A stretch of 64,000 bases of DNA from positions 392,501-456,500 of the forward strand of contig NZ_CP039934.1 of the NCBI RefSeq assembly GCF_009792295.1. Direction: 5' to 3'. Position numbers and translations under genes: made by a program. Shown here piece after piece: positions 1-10,480 of the stretch. Position 1 is the first letter of the stretch, and each line of letters starts with the position of its first letter. The notes under the pieces are model-generated. The model saw nothing but the letters and a program-made list of their open reading frames with translations, did no database searches and had not been told where the DNA came from. This stretch comes from Myroides fluvii (GTDB lineage Bacteria; Bacteroidota; Bacteroidia; Flavobacteriales; Flavobacteriaceae).

Positions 1-1770
<1,770 letters not shown>

Positions 1771-1844
1771 TTTCGAATCGTACTTTCTATAAAATTTTTA
1801 TTAAACAATAATATTAAATTACTATCTAACTGTATTTGTCGTTA

Positions 1845-1864
1845 CAATATGTCAATGATCGTTT
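1845..1864 (-). promoter_or_regulatory. boxA-like antitermination motif, 16S-23S spacer copy
   Basis: The minus strand reads AAACGATCATTGACATATTG, about 75 nt upstream of 23S. A near-identical copy lies in the 16S leader at 3785-3804. A motif placed in both the leader and the 16S-23S spacer is the arrangement of NusB/NusE boxA sites in rRNA operons, and CATTGACATA resembles boxA (CTTTGACA-like). The repeat is seen directly; the boxA role is inferred. Confidence 0.5.
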
Positions 1865-1880
1865 TGGACCGTAGTCCTAG

Positions 1881-1954
1881 TGGAGAATATCGGAGTCGAA
1901 CCGATGACCTCCTGCGTGCAAGGCAGGCGCTCTAGCCAGCTGAGCTAATCCCCC
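1881..1954 (-). tRNA. tRNA-Ala (anticodon TGC)
   Basis: A 74-nt cloverleaf reads on the minus strand. The acceptor arm GGGGGAT pairs with ATTCTCC (two G-U pairs), the D-arm is GCTC/GAGC, the anticodon loop carries TGC within CCTTGCACG, and the T-arm contains GGTTCGACTCC. The discriminator base is A. It lies in the 16S-23S spacer beside tRNA-Ile, as is normal. Confidence 0.97.
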
Positions 1955-2041
1955 GTTTTTAGGTCAACAGCTAACAGTTTACGGTTAACAGTAACTTTCA
2001 ACGGTTTAACTAACCTCTAGAATTTCCTTTGTAATACTTAG

Positions 2042-2115
2042 TAGTCCCGGGCAGACTCGAACTGCCGACCCCTACATTATCAGTGTAGTACTCTAACCAG
2101 CTGAGCTACGAGACT
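2042..2115 (-). tRNA. tRNA-Ile (anticodon GAT)
   Basis: A 74-nt cloverleaf reads on the minus strand. The acceptor arm AGTCTCG pairs with CGGGACT (one U-G pair), the anticodon stem-loop is CTACACTGATAATGTAG with GAT in the loop, and the T-arm contains CAGTTCGAGTCTG. It is the first spacer tRNA downstream of 16S. The first base pair is A-T rather than the commoner G-C. Confidence 0.97.
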
Positions 2116-2183
2116 CTGTATATTACTTATTTTATATTTGAACAAACAGCGAGAGTAAATAAACCAACCTCTTTTTTTCTCTA

Positions 2184-3702
<1,519 letters not shown>

Positions 3703-3784
3703 ATATTTTTAATATTGTAAAAAGTTAGCTAGTTTATTCGTGATCCTAAAATCACCTTACTCTCTTTATTTTGTATGCTGTTGT

Positions 3785-3804
3785 CCAATATGTCTATGAT
3801 CGTG
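3785..3804 (-). promoter_or_regulatory. boxA-like antitermination motif, 16S leader copy
   Basis: The minus strand reads CACGATCATAGACATATTGG, between promoter P1 and the 16S gene. It matches the spacer copy at 1845-1864 in nearly every position of GATCATxGACATATTG. Position and duplication point to a transcribed rRNA antitermination site; the protein partners are inferred only. Confidence 0.5.
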
Positions 3805-3841
3805 TTTCAATCTCGCTACTACTTGATTTTCGAAGCGAGTG

Positions 3842-3871
3842 CAAAAGTAATCAACTTTTTCGATTTGACAA
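3842..3871 (-). promoter_or_regulatory. rRNA promoter P1 (gene-proximal)
   Basis: The -33 TTG (3869-3871) and -7 TACTTTTG (3842-3849) are separated by 19 nt, fitting the Bacteroidota housekeeping sigma consensus TTG-N(17-23)-TAnnTTTG. Downstream comes the GC-rich stretch CACTCGCTTC, almost identical at the other copies. It is the nearest of four tandem promoters to 16S. Confidence 0.85.
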
Positions 3872-3930
3872 AAAAAAATTTGATTTTTTTTCTGTATCCC
3901 TCGTCAACCAGTCGGTTACTAAAGCGAGTG

Positions 3931-3960
3931 CAAAAGTAAAAACTTTATTTGAACTGGCAA
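3931..3960 (-). promoter_or_regulatory. rRNA promoter P2
   Basis: The -33 TTG (3958-3960), a 19-nt spacer and -7 TACTTTTG (3931-3938) are followed by CACTCGCTTTAG. It lies 89 nt upstream of P1 and has the same discriminator. Confidence 0.85.
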
Positions 3961-4024
3961 AACTTTTTGAGAAAAAATTTTTCTTCCCTTTTTGCCAATC
4001 CTCAGTATTTACTGAAGCGGACTG

Positions 4025-4056
4025 CAAAGATAAGACTCTTTATTTCATTAATCCAA
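4025..4056 (-). promoter_or_regulatory. rRNA promoter P3
   Basis: The -33 TTG (4054-4056), a 21-nt spacer and -7 TATCTTTG (4025-4032) are followed by CAGTCCGCTTC. It lies 94 nt upstream of P2 and differs from the others slightly in the -7 box and the spacer length. Confidence 0.8.
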
Positions 4057-4140
4057 ATTTATTTTTGAAAAATATTTCTGAACCAATCTGTCGTCTTTTC
4101 CTCTGCTTTTCTATGAACGTCTGCTTGTTTAATGCGGATG

Positions 4141-4170
4141 CAAAAGTAGCACCTTTTTTGCCACTTCCAA
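4141..4170 (-). promoter_or_regulatory. rRNA promoter P4 (distal)
   Basis: The -33 TTG (4168-4170), a 19-nt spacer and -7 TACTTTTG (4141-4148) are followed by CATCCGCATT. It lies 116 nt upstream of P3. Confidence 0.8.
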
Positions 4171-4740
4171 ATTATTTGTTGCTTTTTTTGCAATGATTTT
4201 ACACCTTTATTCGCAACTCGCTATTATGCTACCTTTTACACCTTGAAGTTTTTTTGCTTTTTTGCTGAGTTTTTACGTCTACACAGTCTCATTTAGTTAT
4301 TTTGAACCAAAACGATGCTTTATCTCTTTTTTGAGCACTTTTCAAGGGATTTTGGTTTTGTATTCATTTTCAAACATTTAGCTTTTTTTACCTCCTACAC
4401 CTATATAAAGGAGAAAAGGAAAACAATGCTAAAATAGGGTTCGGATTCGCTGAATAGCTAAAAAAAAGGCGTTCGTGTTCTACTTTATATAGGGTTCAGT
4501 TGAAGTTTAGTTTAAGGGTACTTTGACTAAAATCGACTTTCAGTGGACTTTCCTTGGACATTCCCTCGACAAAAACACCCTTTTTCCTAGGATACTCCAA
4601 GGAAAGTCGAAGAACTCTCGAGCTAAATGAACAGGCACCTAAAAAGAACCTAAAGAGAAACCCTTTGTTTTTAATCAGAAAAAAGAAGGCTGCTGTAAAA
4701 ATAAAGGGAAAGGAGGGGTTTACCTCTCTTATATATAAAG
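4171..4740. other. gene-free stretch upstream of the rRNA promoters
   Basis: No convincing gene is seen. The stretch is AT-rich. It holds an inverted repeat GACTTTCCTTGGA (4546-4558) / TCCAAGGAAAGTC (4596-4608) and a direct repeat TATATAAAGGAGAAAA at 4402-4417 and 4732-4747. A 69-codon frame at 4554-4763 is lysine-rich, runs through this repeat and into a terminator, and is not accepted as a gene. Confidence 0.5.
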
Positions 4741-4743
4741 GAG

Positions 4744-4776
4744 AAAAAAAAAGGAGAGCCTAAGCTCTCCTTTTTA
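4744..4776 (-). terminator. intrinsic terminator of the first subtilase gene
   Basis: The stem AAGGAGAGC (4751-4759) / GCTCTCCTT (4764-4772) has a 4-nt loop. The minus-strand transcript ends in a run of U (A-run at 4744-4752). It lies about 25 nt past the stop codon of the protease gene. Confidence 0.85.
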
Positions 4777-4799
4777 TACAAAAACAATATACTATTGTC

Positions 4800-6821
4800 T
4801 TATTTCTTTACAATGCGTTCTGTTTTATCAACGCCATTGCCTTTTATCTTTACAAAATAGGTCCCTGAAGACAACCCTTTCATATCTAACTCCACTTGGT
4901 TTGAAGTAAGTGTCGGTACATTTTTAACCAAACGTCCTGTCATATCAAAAACTTGAATAGACATCCCTTGCACCTGAATCTCTTCCGGAATTGTTACATT
5001 CAACTGATCCACTACAGGATTAGGCCAAATAGAGAAAGACAAATCGTTCAATTCAAACTCCTCCGTGGATAGATTATTGAAATCCGCACTACTTACAATA
5101 AGCGAATATTCCTGACCACCATCTTGCAATACTCCTTTATGAGATACTCTTATGGTATAAGTTCCCGCTTCAGCCCCTTCAATTTCTATTTTCTCAATAT
5201 TATCTACATCATTATCATCTTGCAACGCGAAAAGATTATTAAAGTCTTTGTTTAATCTCCATGGATAATATTCTACTCCGTCTTTAAAAACGCGCAAATC
5301 TAAATCGTTCACCAAAGAGGGATTAAATAACACATAATTTTCATTTGAATTATTTCTATGATACAGACCCTCTGGATCAGTCCAAGATAATGTAGCAATA
5401 ATTTTCCCTCCACTTTCTTTTACAATAAATTCTTTCTCATAAACACCCTCCTGCATTAACTCATTTTCTTCCACAATTGCAACTCCTGCATTTGCACCCA
5501 GCATAACCTGAACACCTGCTTTAGCATTAATCAATCCCCATCCAAATTTATGATCAGGACCTGGAGCATCACCAGCTTCATCCGCAGTATGCGCCATTAA
5601 TGCGCGGATCGTTGCCGATTTAAAAGGCATTGGTTTATTCCCTATTGCCCACTGTTGCCAAAGCGCAATGACCCCAGTAATTGCTGGCGCAGCCATTGAG
5701 GTTCCTCCAAATGTTGCATACGCATCAGCTCTCGGAACTCCTATTACAGGTGTTGGCAAAACGTAATTACTTGAATAGACATTTACACCTTTAGCTGAAA
5801 TATCGGGTTTAATACGAAAATCATTCGTCGGTCCATTACTACTAAAATAAGCAATACGTACACTTGCTGGTCCAGTATAATTAGCAACTTGAGACACAGC
5901 AGCCACAACAATTGCGTTTTTTGAAACGGTATGACCTAAAAGCAAATCTGCACCATTTTTAGTTGGATTCAATTTTCCTGCATAATCTTGATCATTACCT
6001 GCTGCTACGACAGGTTGATAGTATTTATAAGTATGTGTAATCCAATCAAAAGCCTGAGCACTCCTGTCATAAGTACCAAAATCATTTGCACGCACATACA
6101 CCACACTTCCGTCATCACTAATTGCGGCAACACCATAAGAGTGATTAGAAACTAACAATCCATTTTCAGACGCTTCCAAATCCATTTTCTCTGTATCGTA
6201 CTCCCAATTATAGCTTACTACAGTTGCTTCTGGTGCGATACCTTTAGCGCTAGCATTCACTCCTTTATTTAAAATTGTACCGATAACATGTGTTGCATGC
6301 GAACGTCCTTTAACAAACCTATTTAAGGCTGCTTGACTGATTCTATTTAGATCAGGTAATGCATCCTTCATATTTACTCTTGAGAATCCCTCCACACCTT
6401 TAAACTCGACATGTAAATCCAATCCTGGAGCACCATCCCACACCCCTACTGTAACTCCTTTTCCATCTAAATTCAAACCTAAATCTCCACCAGTAGCTAT
6501 ATCATTCACTCTTGCTGTTACTCGACTTCCTGCATTACTAGTGATATAGTAAATATAGGTGCCATCTTCCTCAACTCGTTGTAACGAATAGGCTCTACCA
6601 TCTTCTGTAACGCCTTCTATTGGTCTATTATTTGCTTTGGCCAACTCATGAGCTTCTTGCTTTTCAACTCTAAATTTTGATAGCAAATTAGTGCGTTTTT
6701 CTTCAACAACACTCTCTTTATAGCTATTCACTATTTTTCGCTTTTGCTCTTGATTTTGAGCATGCATACTAAAACTACAAAATGCGGCAAAGCTCAATAC
6801 TAAAACAATATTTTTTTTCAT
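4800..6821 (-). CDS. S8 family serine protease with T9SS sorting domain
   Basis: This is a secreted subtilisin-like endopeptidase of 673 residues. It has a signal peptide (about 1-21, ending MHAQ), a short propeptide-like region, and an S8 catalytic domain with Asp129 (VGVWDGAP), His175 (SHATHVIGT), oxyanion Asn276 (AAGND) and Ser375 (GGTSMAAP). A beta-rich domain of pre-/proprotein-convertase type follows (about 450-580). The C-terminal ~75 residues (from WPNPVVDQL to FVKIKG) are a type A T9SS sorting domain, so the protein should cross the outer membrane by T9SS and be anchored or released. Its paralogue lies at 8341-10341 on the same strand with a porin gene between. A terminator follows. 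The substrate is unknown. Confidence 0.93.
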   Translation of the reverse strand: MKKNIVLVLSFAAFCSFSMHAQNQEQKRKIVNSYKESVVEEKRTNLLSKFRVEKQEAHELAKANNRPIEGVTEDGRAYSLQRVEEDGTYIYYITSNAGSRVTARVNDIATGGDLGLNLDGKGVTVGVWDGAPGLDLHVEFKGVEGFSRVNMKDALPDLNRISQAALNRFVKGRSHATHVIGTILNKGVNASAKGIAPEATVVSYNWEYDTEKMDLEASENGLLVSNHSYGVAAISDDGSVVYVRANDFGTYDRSAQAFDWITHTYKYYQPVVAAGNDQDYAGKLNPTKNGADLLLGHTVSKNAIVVAAVSQVANYTGPASVRIAYFSSNGPTNDFRIKPDISAKGVNVYSSNYVLPTPVIGVPRADAYATFGGTSMAAPAITGVIALWQQWAIGNKPMPFKSATIRALMAHTADEAGDAPGPDHKFGWGLINAKAGVQVMLGANAGVAIVEENELMQEGVYEKEFIVKESGGKIIATLSWTDPEGLYHRNNSNENYVLFNPSLVNDLDLRVFKDGVEYYPWRLNKDFNNLFALQDDNDVDNIEKIEIEGAEAGTYTIRVSHKGVLQDGGQEYSLIVSSADFNNLSTEEFELNDLSFSIWPNPVVDQLNVTIPEEIQVQGMSIQVFDMTGRLVKNVPTLTSNQVELDMKGLSSGTYFVKIKGNGVDKTERIVKK

Positions 6822-6947
6822 GATATTTTGTTTAACTTCTATAGGGTATTTTTATTCACGGGTGGAAAGGTAAAATATATATCTCAAAAAAAGATACCCT
6901 TTGGTTAATTTTAACAGAAAAAACAAGTGGACCCGTTATTTTATATT

Positions 6948-8117
6948 CTACAAGAGCTGTAAAGGAGAAATAAAACCAATACTAATACGACCAGTATTGC
7001 CGTCTACTTGCCCTAACTCAGTTTTTGCATAGGAAGAGTTCGCATACCAACGCCCTACATAAGCCGCATAAAATCGCAAGTCTAACTTTTTAAATGGGCT
7101 ATATTGAATCATCGGACTCGCACCATAGCTTACGCGTATATGACTATTGCCAGCGTTTTCTACAGTAGTATGCTGTGCATAAGCATTACTTGTCATCAAG
7201 GTTAAGGAAAAAATCAACTTCGGATATACTTGATAGTCTAGTCTTGTCCAATGTTCAAGATATGCAACATCCTTAGCCATGATTGGTTTTTCTTCCTGAG
7301 ACATGGAGCTAATAATTCCATGTCTATCAATGGCATCATGTGTATATTGAAAATCGTACATCCAGGTTAACTGTTTATTTTGATATTTATTTCCTAACGC
7401 GATGTAATACATTCCTTTATTTTTAGCTTGCGTAAAATAGCTATAGCTATAAGAAGTTTGAAATTGATTATCCCAAAAACTCCCCCTCCAATTACCAACG
7501 AAAGCCAACGGAACTTTTGTTTCTTCAATTCCTTTAGGTAGGATAATTGTTCCCTTTTTATCTAATCGATTAGCACTGGCATTAAGTACCTGTACATTGA
7601 AACGATGTTTTTCATTCACCTGGTAACCAACTCCAACTCCAACAAGATAGTTTTCGGAATGATTTAATATATCGTTATACTCTAAAACCTCTATGGGATT
7701 TAGATCAAATTCATATCCTCCCCAATCTGCAGAAAGTTTTCCTAAGGTCACATTTAATTTATCCGTTGCCTTCACATCAATAAAAGCAATATCTACTGTT
7801 GAATTAACATTATCTAGAGTACCCGGAATAGGAGCTGATGTAAAGCGATTTCTAAATCGAAAACCAACTTTTTCGTGCACTTTCGCACTTAAATCAATAC
7901 GCAATTCATTACCACTAAAACGACTAGTTGCTAATTTGTCTTGCTTAAAATCAGAGTCAAGACCGTATCGCATATAAAAAACCAAATCAAAATCTTTCAG
8001 TAGATTTTGTTTATTTACGGGAATCAGAGGGTTGGTTAGAGAATCATTGGCACTACTCTGTTGGCCAAAAGCAAATGTTGATATTCCTATCAAGATTAAA
8101 CACACAAGTCGTTTCAT
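6948..8117 (-). CDS. outer-membrane porin, OprO/OprP-like
   Basis: The 389-residue protein has a clear signal peptide (cleavage near FAFGQ, residue 19). The rest is alternating hydrophobic/polar beta-strands, with many aromatic residues at strand ends and a C-terminal strand, as in a 16-strand-type porin. Segments such as VGFRFRNRFTSAP, VTLGKLSADWGGYE and VGVGVGYQV resemble phosphate-selective porin O/P family proteins of Bacteroidota. The specificity cannot be read from sequence, and phosphate uptake should not be assumed. It lies between two paralogous T9SS proteases, with gaps of about 130 and 220 bp, so co-transcription is not certain. Confidence 0.7.
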   Translation of the reverse strand: MKRLVCLILIGISTFAFGQQSSANDSLTNPLIPVNKQNLLKDFDLVFYMRYGLDSDFKQDKLATSRFSGNELRIDLSAKVHEKVGFRFRNRFTSAPIPGTLDNVNSTVDIAFIDVKATDKLNVTLGKLSADWGGYEFDLNPIEVLEYNDILNHSENYLVGVGVGYQVNEKHRFNVQVLNASANRLDKKGTIILPKGIEETKVPLAFVGNWRGSFWDNQFQTSYSYSYFTQAKNKGMYYIALGNKYQNKQLTWMYDFQYTHDAIDRHGIISSMSQEEKPIMAKDVAYLEHWTRLDYQVYPKLIFSLTLMTSNAYAQHTTVENAGNSHIRVSYGASPMIQYSPFKKLDLRFYAAYVGRWYANSSYAKTELGQVDGNTGRISIGFISPLQLL

Positions 8118-8340
8118 ATCTTCATTGTTATTTTAATTTTTAATCCTTTTCCTTGTGTTTCTCTTACATAATCTTCGTTTCTAAAATCGAATTTTATCCT
8201 AAAAAATCACAATTGACTAAAAATCAAATAACATGCCGTTTTTAACTTTTAATTGAAATATAAAAGAATCCCAATTATTTAAAACGAAAAACGAATCATT
8301 TACAACACAAATATTAGCTTACCTTCAATTCAATTTCATT

Positions 8341-10341
8341 TTATCTTTTAATAAATTTCACTTGGTACTTTTTAAATGCCCCCGTGATGGTGAGAAAATA
8401 CATTCCTCTTGATAAAAAGGAAACATTCAAGCTTTGTCTATTCGCTGCTTGTATAGGCAAGCTAGTGATGTATTTTCCAGATTGATCGTAAATTACAACT
8501 TCAAGTGCTGTAAAAACAAAGGGCTGCGGAATCTCTATATTGAGGATTTCCTCTACTGGGTTAGGCCAAGCAACAACTTGTTCGACGTCTTTTTCCTCTT
8601 GTTCTGCAAGTAAAACGACCCCATTATACGTATTTCCATTGACAATTAGACTGTAGTCTTGTACTTGATTTTTCAATTGCCCTTTATGAGAAACGACAAC
8701 CTCATAAACGCCCAATGCTGGATTCTCAATGTCGATTCTCTCCACATTGTCAACTTGATTATCTCCTTGAACAGCCTTGCTTTCGACAAAACGCTCAGTT
8801 AACTTCCAAGGAAAATAAACTATTCCGTCTTTATACACGCGTAAATCTAAATCGTTTACTAATGTTTTGCTTGCGTTTGTTTCAGAAAAATTTTCTTCCT
8901 TAAAGGTACCCGCAACATCCGTCCAACAAATAGTAAATGACAGTTGGTCCATTGGCTCCTCTACGCTTATACGAATAACTTTTGATTCTTTGTTTAGCAA
9001 GGTCTCCTCTCTTATAACCGCTTGTTTATTGTTGGCAGCATCTAGTAATTGAATTCCATTCCAAGCATGCACAACGCCCCAACCTGTTCGTGCATTCGGT
9101 CCTTTTTCTTGTGAAAAAGGCTTAGCACTATTTATCATGATTCCCTTTATTGTAGCTGCTTTGTATGGAAAATGACTGTGATTGAGTCTCCATTGTTGCC
9201 ACAATAATAAAATTCCAGCAACAGATGGAGCCGCCATAGAAGTTCCACTCAAAGTTGTGTACAGATTATCTTTTTCAATATCTCCATTAGTAAAACGATA
9301 CTGATACGCCGTTGATAACACATCCTTTCCTATAGCCACAATATCGGGTTTAATGCGAAAATCATTAGTAGGTCCATTACTACTAAATTCCGTTTCTTCG
9401 AAAATACCTGAGGCCTGTAAACTTATTGCACCAACAACAATTGCATTTTTGGCATTCGCATGTCCCAATAGCAAATCCATTCCTTGTTTCTCTGGATTAA
9501 CAATATTCGCATATAATTTATCATTCCCTGCAGCAATGACGGGTTGTAAGTAAGGATATAGATACGTCAATTGATCTAGGTGCACCGCATCGATACTATA
9601 AGTTCCGAAATACTCTTTAGGTAAAAGGGGTTGTTTGTTATCATCAACTGCGGCAATGCCATAGGAATGATTGGACACTAAGATGCCTTGTCTGCCTAAG
9701 TTTCCTAACTTAACCATATCATTATTCCATTGGTAACTCAGTGCTTCTGCTTTAGGAGCCATCCCCTTCGCTTCGCGATTTTTCCCTTCAGCAAGTATAG
9801 TCCCTGTAACATGTGTAGCGTGATTTCGCCTTCTTTCTAGGTCTACAAAAGTACGAGTCCCTTCTTCCGTATTCACTTCCCATTTATCAAGTATTTTTAC
9901 GCGTCCTTGTGGTTGTCCGCTAAACTCTTTGTGTTTGGGAAAAACTAAATCCCCATCAATAACACCAACTACCATTTGCTGTCCTAATAACGCATTAAAG
10001 GTAGGGTTCGTTGATTCACTCAGTTGATTCACTCCACTACTTGCTCTAGAAATCACATTATGCGTCTTAAAGTAAATAACTGTATTTCGCTCCATACGCT
10101 GAGCTTGATAATAATTTACTTCATCCGTAAATTGAGCTTTAAAATAACGATTGTGCTTTTGGTATTCTCGTAACTTTTCGCTTGCTGAAGCTGCTTCTTT
10201 TTCTATTTGCAGCTGTATATGCTCCGCGTCTTCTGTTGTGTACTTCTGCTGCAATTGTTGTCGAATGGCAGGTGATTGAGCAGATAAACTTACCCCTCCA
10301 AGAACAAAAAGAATACTCCATAACGCGGACATTTTCGGCAT
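8341..10341 (-). CDS. S8 family serine protease with T9SS sorting domain (paralogue)
   Basis: This 666-residue secreted subtilase is similar along its length to the 4800-6821 product. It has a signal peptide (ending SLSAQ, about residue 22) and catalytic Asp129 (VGVIDGD), His174 (NHATHVTGT), Asn273 (AAGND) and Ser368 (SGTSMAAP). A C-terminal T9SS type A domain runs from WPNPVEEIL to the YQVKFIKR end. Shared blocks such as SSNGPTNDFRIKPD and LLVSNHSYG (here ILVSNHSYG) show a duplication. It is divergent from the dcp-like gene, with a 14-bp perfect palindrome in the gap. No obvious terminator follows. Confidence 0.93.
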   Translation of the reverse strand: MPKMSALWSILFVLGGVSLSAQSPAIRQQLQQKYTTEDAEHIQLQIEKEAASASEKLREYQKHNRYFKAQFTDEVNYYQAQRMERNTVIYFKTHNVISRASSGVNQLSESTNPTFNALLGQQMVVGVIDGDLVFPKHKEFSGQPQGRVKILDKWEVNTEEGTRTFVDLERRRNHATHVTGTILAEGKNREAKGMAPKAEALSYQWNNDMVKLGNLGRQGILVSNHSYGIAAVDDNKQPLLPKEYFGTYSIDAVHLDQLTYLYPYLQPVIAAGNDKLYANIVNPEKQGMDLLLGHANAKNAIVVGAISLQASGIFEETEFSSNGPTNDFRIKPDIVAIGKDVLSTAYQYRFTNGDIEKDNLYTTLSGTSMAAPSVAGILLLWQQWRLNHSHFPYKAATIKGIMINSAKPFSQEKGPNARTGWGVVHAWNGIQLLDAANNKQAVIREETLLNKESKVIRISVEEPMDQLSFTICWTDVAGTFKEENFSETNASKTLVNDLDLRVYKDGIVYFPWKLTERFVESKAVQGDNQVDNVERIDIENPALGVYEVVVSHKGQLKNQVQDYSLIVNGNTYNGVVLLAEQEEKDVEQVVAWPNPVEEILNIEIPQPFVFTALEVVIYDQSGKYITSLPIQAANRQSLNVSFLSRGMYFLTITGAFKKYQVKFIKR

Positions 10342-10368
10342 AACTTTGATTTAGAAAAATTACTAATT

Positions 10369-10382
10369 AACACGATCGTGTT
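10369..10382. promoter_or_regulatory. perfect 14-bp palindrome between divergent peptidase genes
   Basis: AACACGATCGTGTT is its own reverse complement. It sits 28 bp upstream of the subtilase start and about 99 bp upstream of the peptidyl-dipeptidase start. GC-rich symmetry in an AT-rich gap suggests an operator, but no regulator is encoded nearby. Confidence 0.35.
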
Positions 10383-10441
10383 TTTCAACTTAAAAGTGAG
10401 GTTTAAATTTATAATAAATTAAGTCAATTGCAATATATTTT

Positions 10442-10449
10442 TATCTTTG
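10442..10449 (+). promoter_or_regulatory. -7 element of the dcp-like gene
   Basis: TATCTTTG matches TAnnTTTG and lies 31 nt before the ATG. No TTG is seen at the proper -33 distance, so only the -7 half is supported. Confidence 0.5.
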
Positions 10450-10480
10450 ACATTCATTAAATCAAAAACTATTCTACCTT

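Noticed and set aside
3771..4196. 141-codon frame on the plus strand
   Set aside because: It runs antisense through all four rRNA promoters; Phe/Lys-rich low-complexity translation.
4554..4763. 69-codon lysine-rich frame
   Set aside because: No coding signal, spans a repeat and a terminator hairpin.
8867..9553. Frames opposite the second subtilase
   Set aside because: Shadows of a well-supported protease gene.
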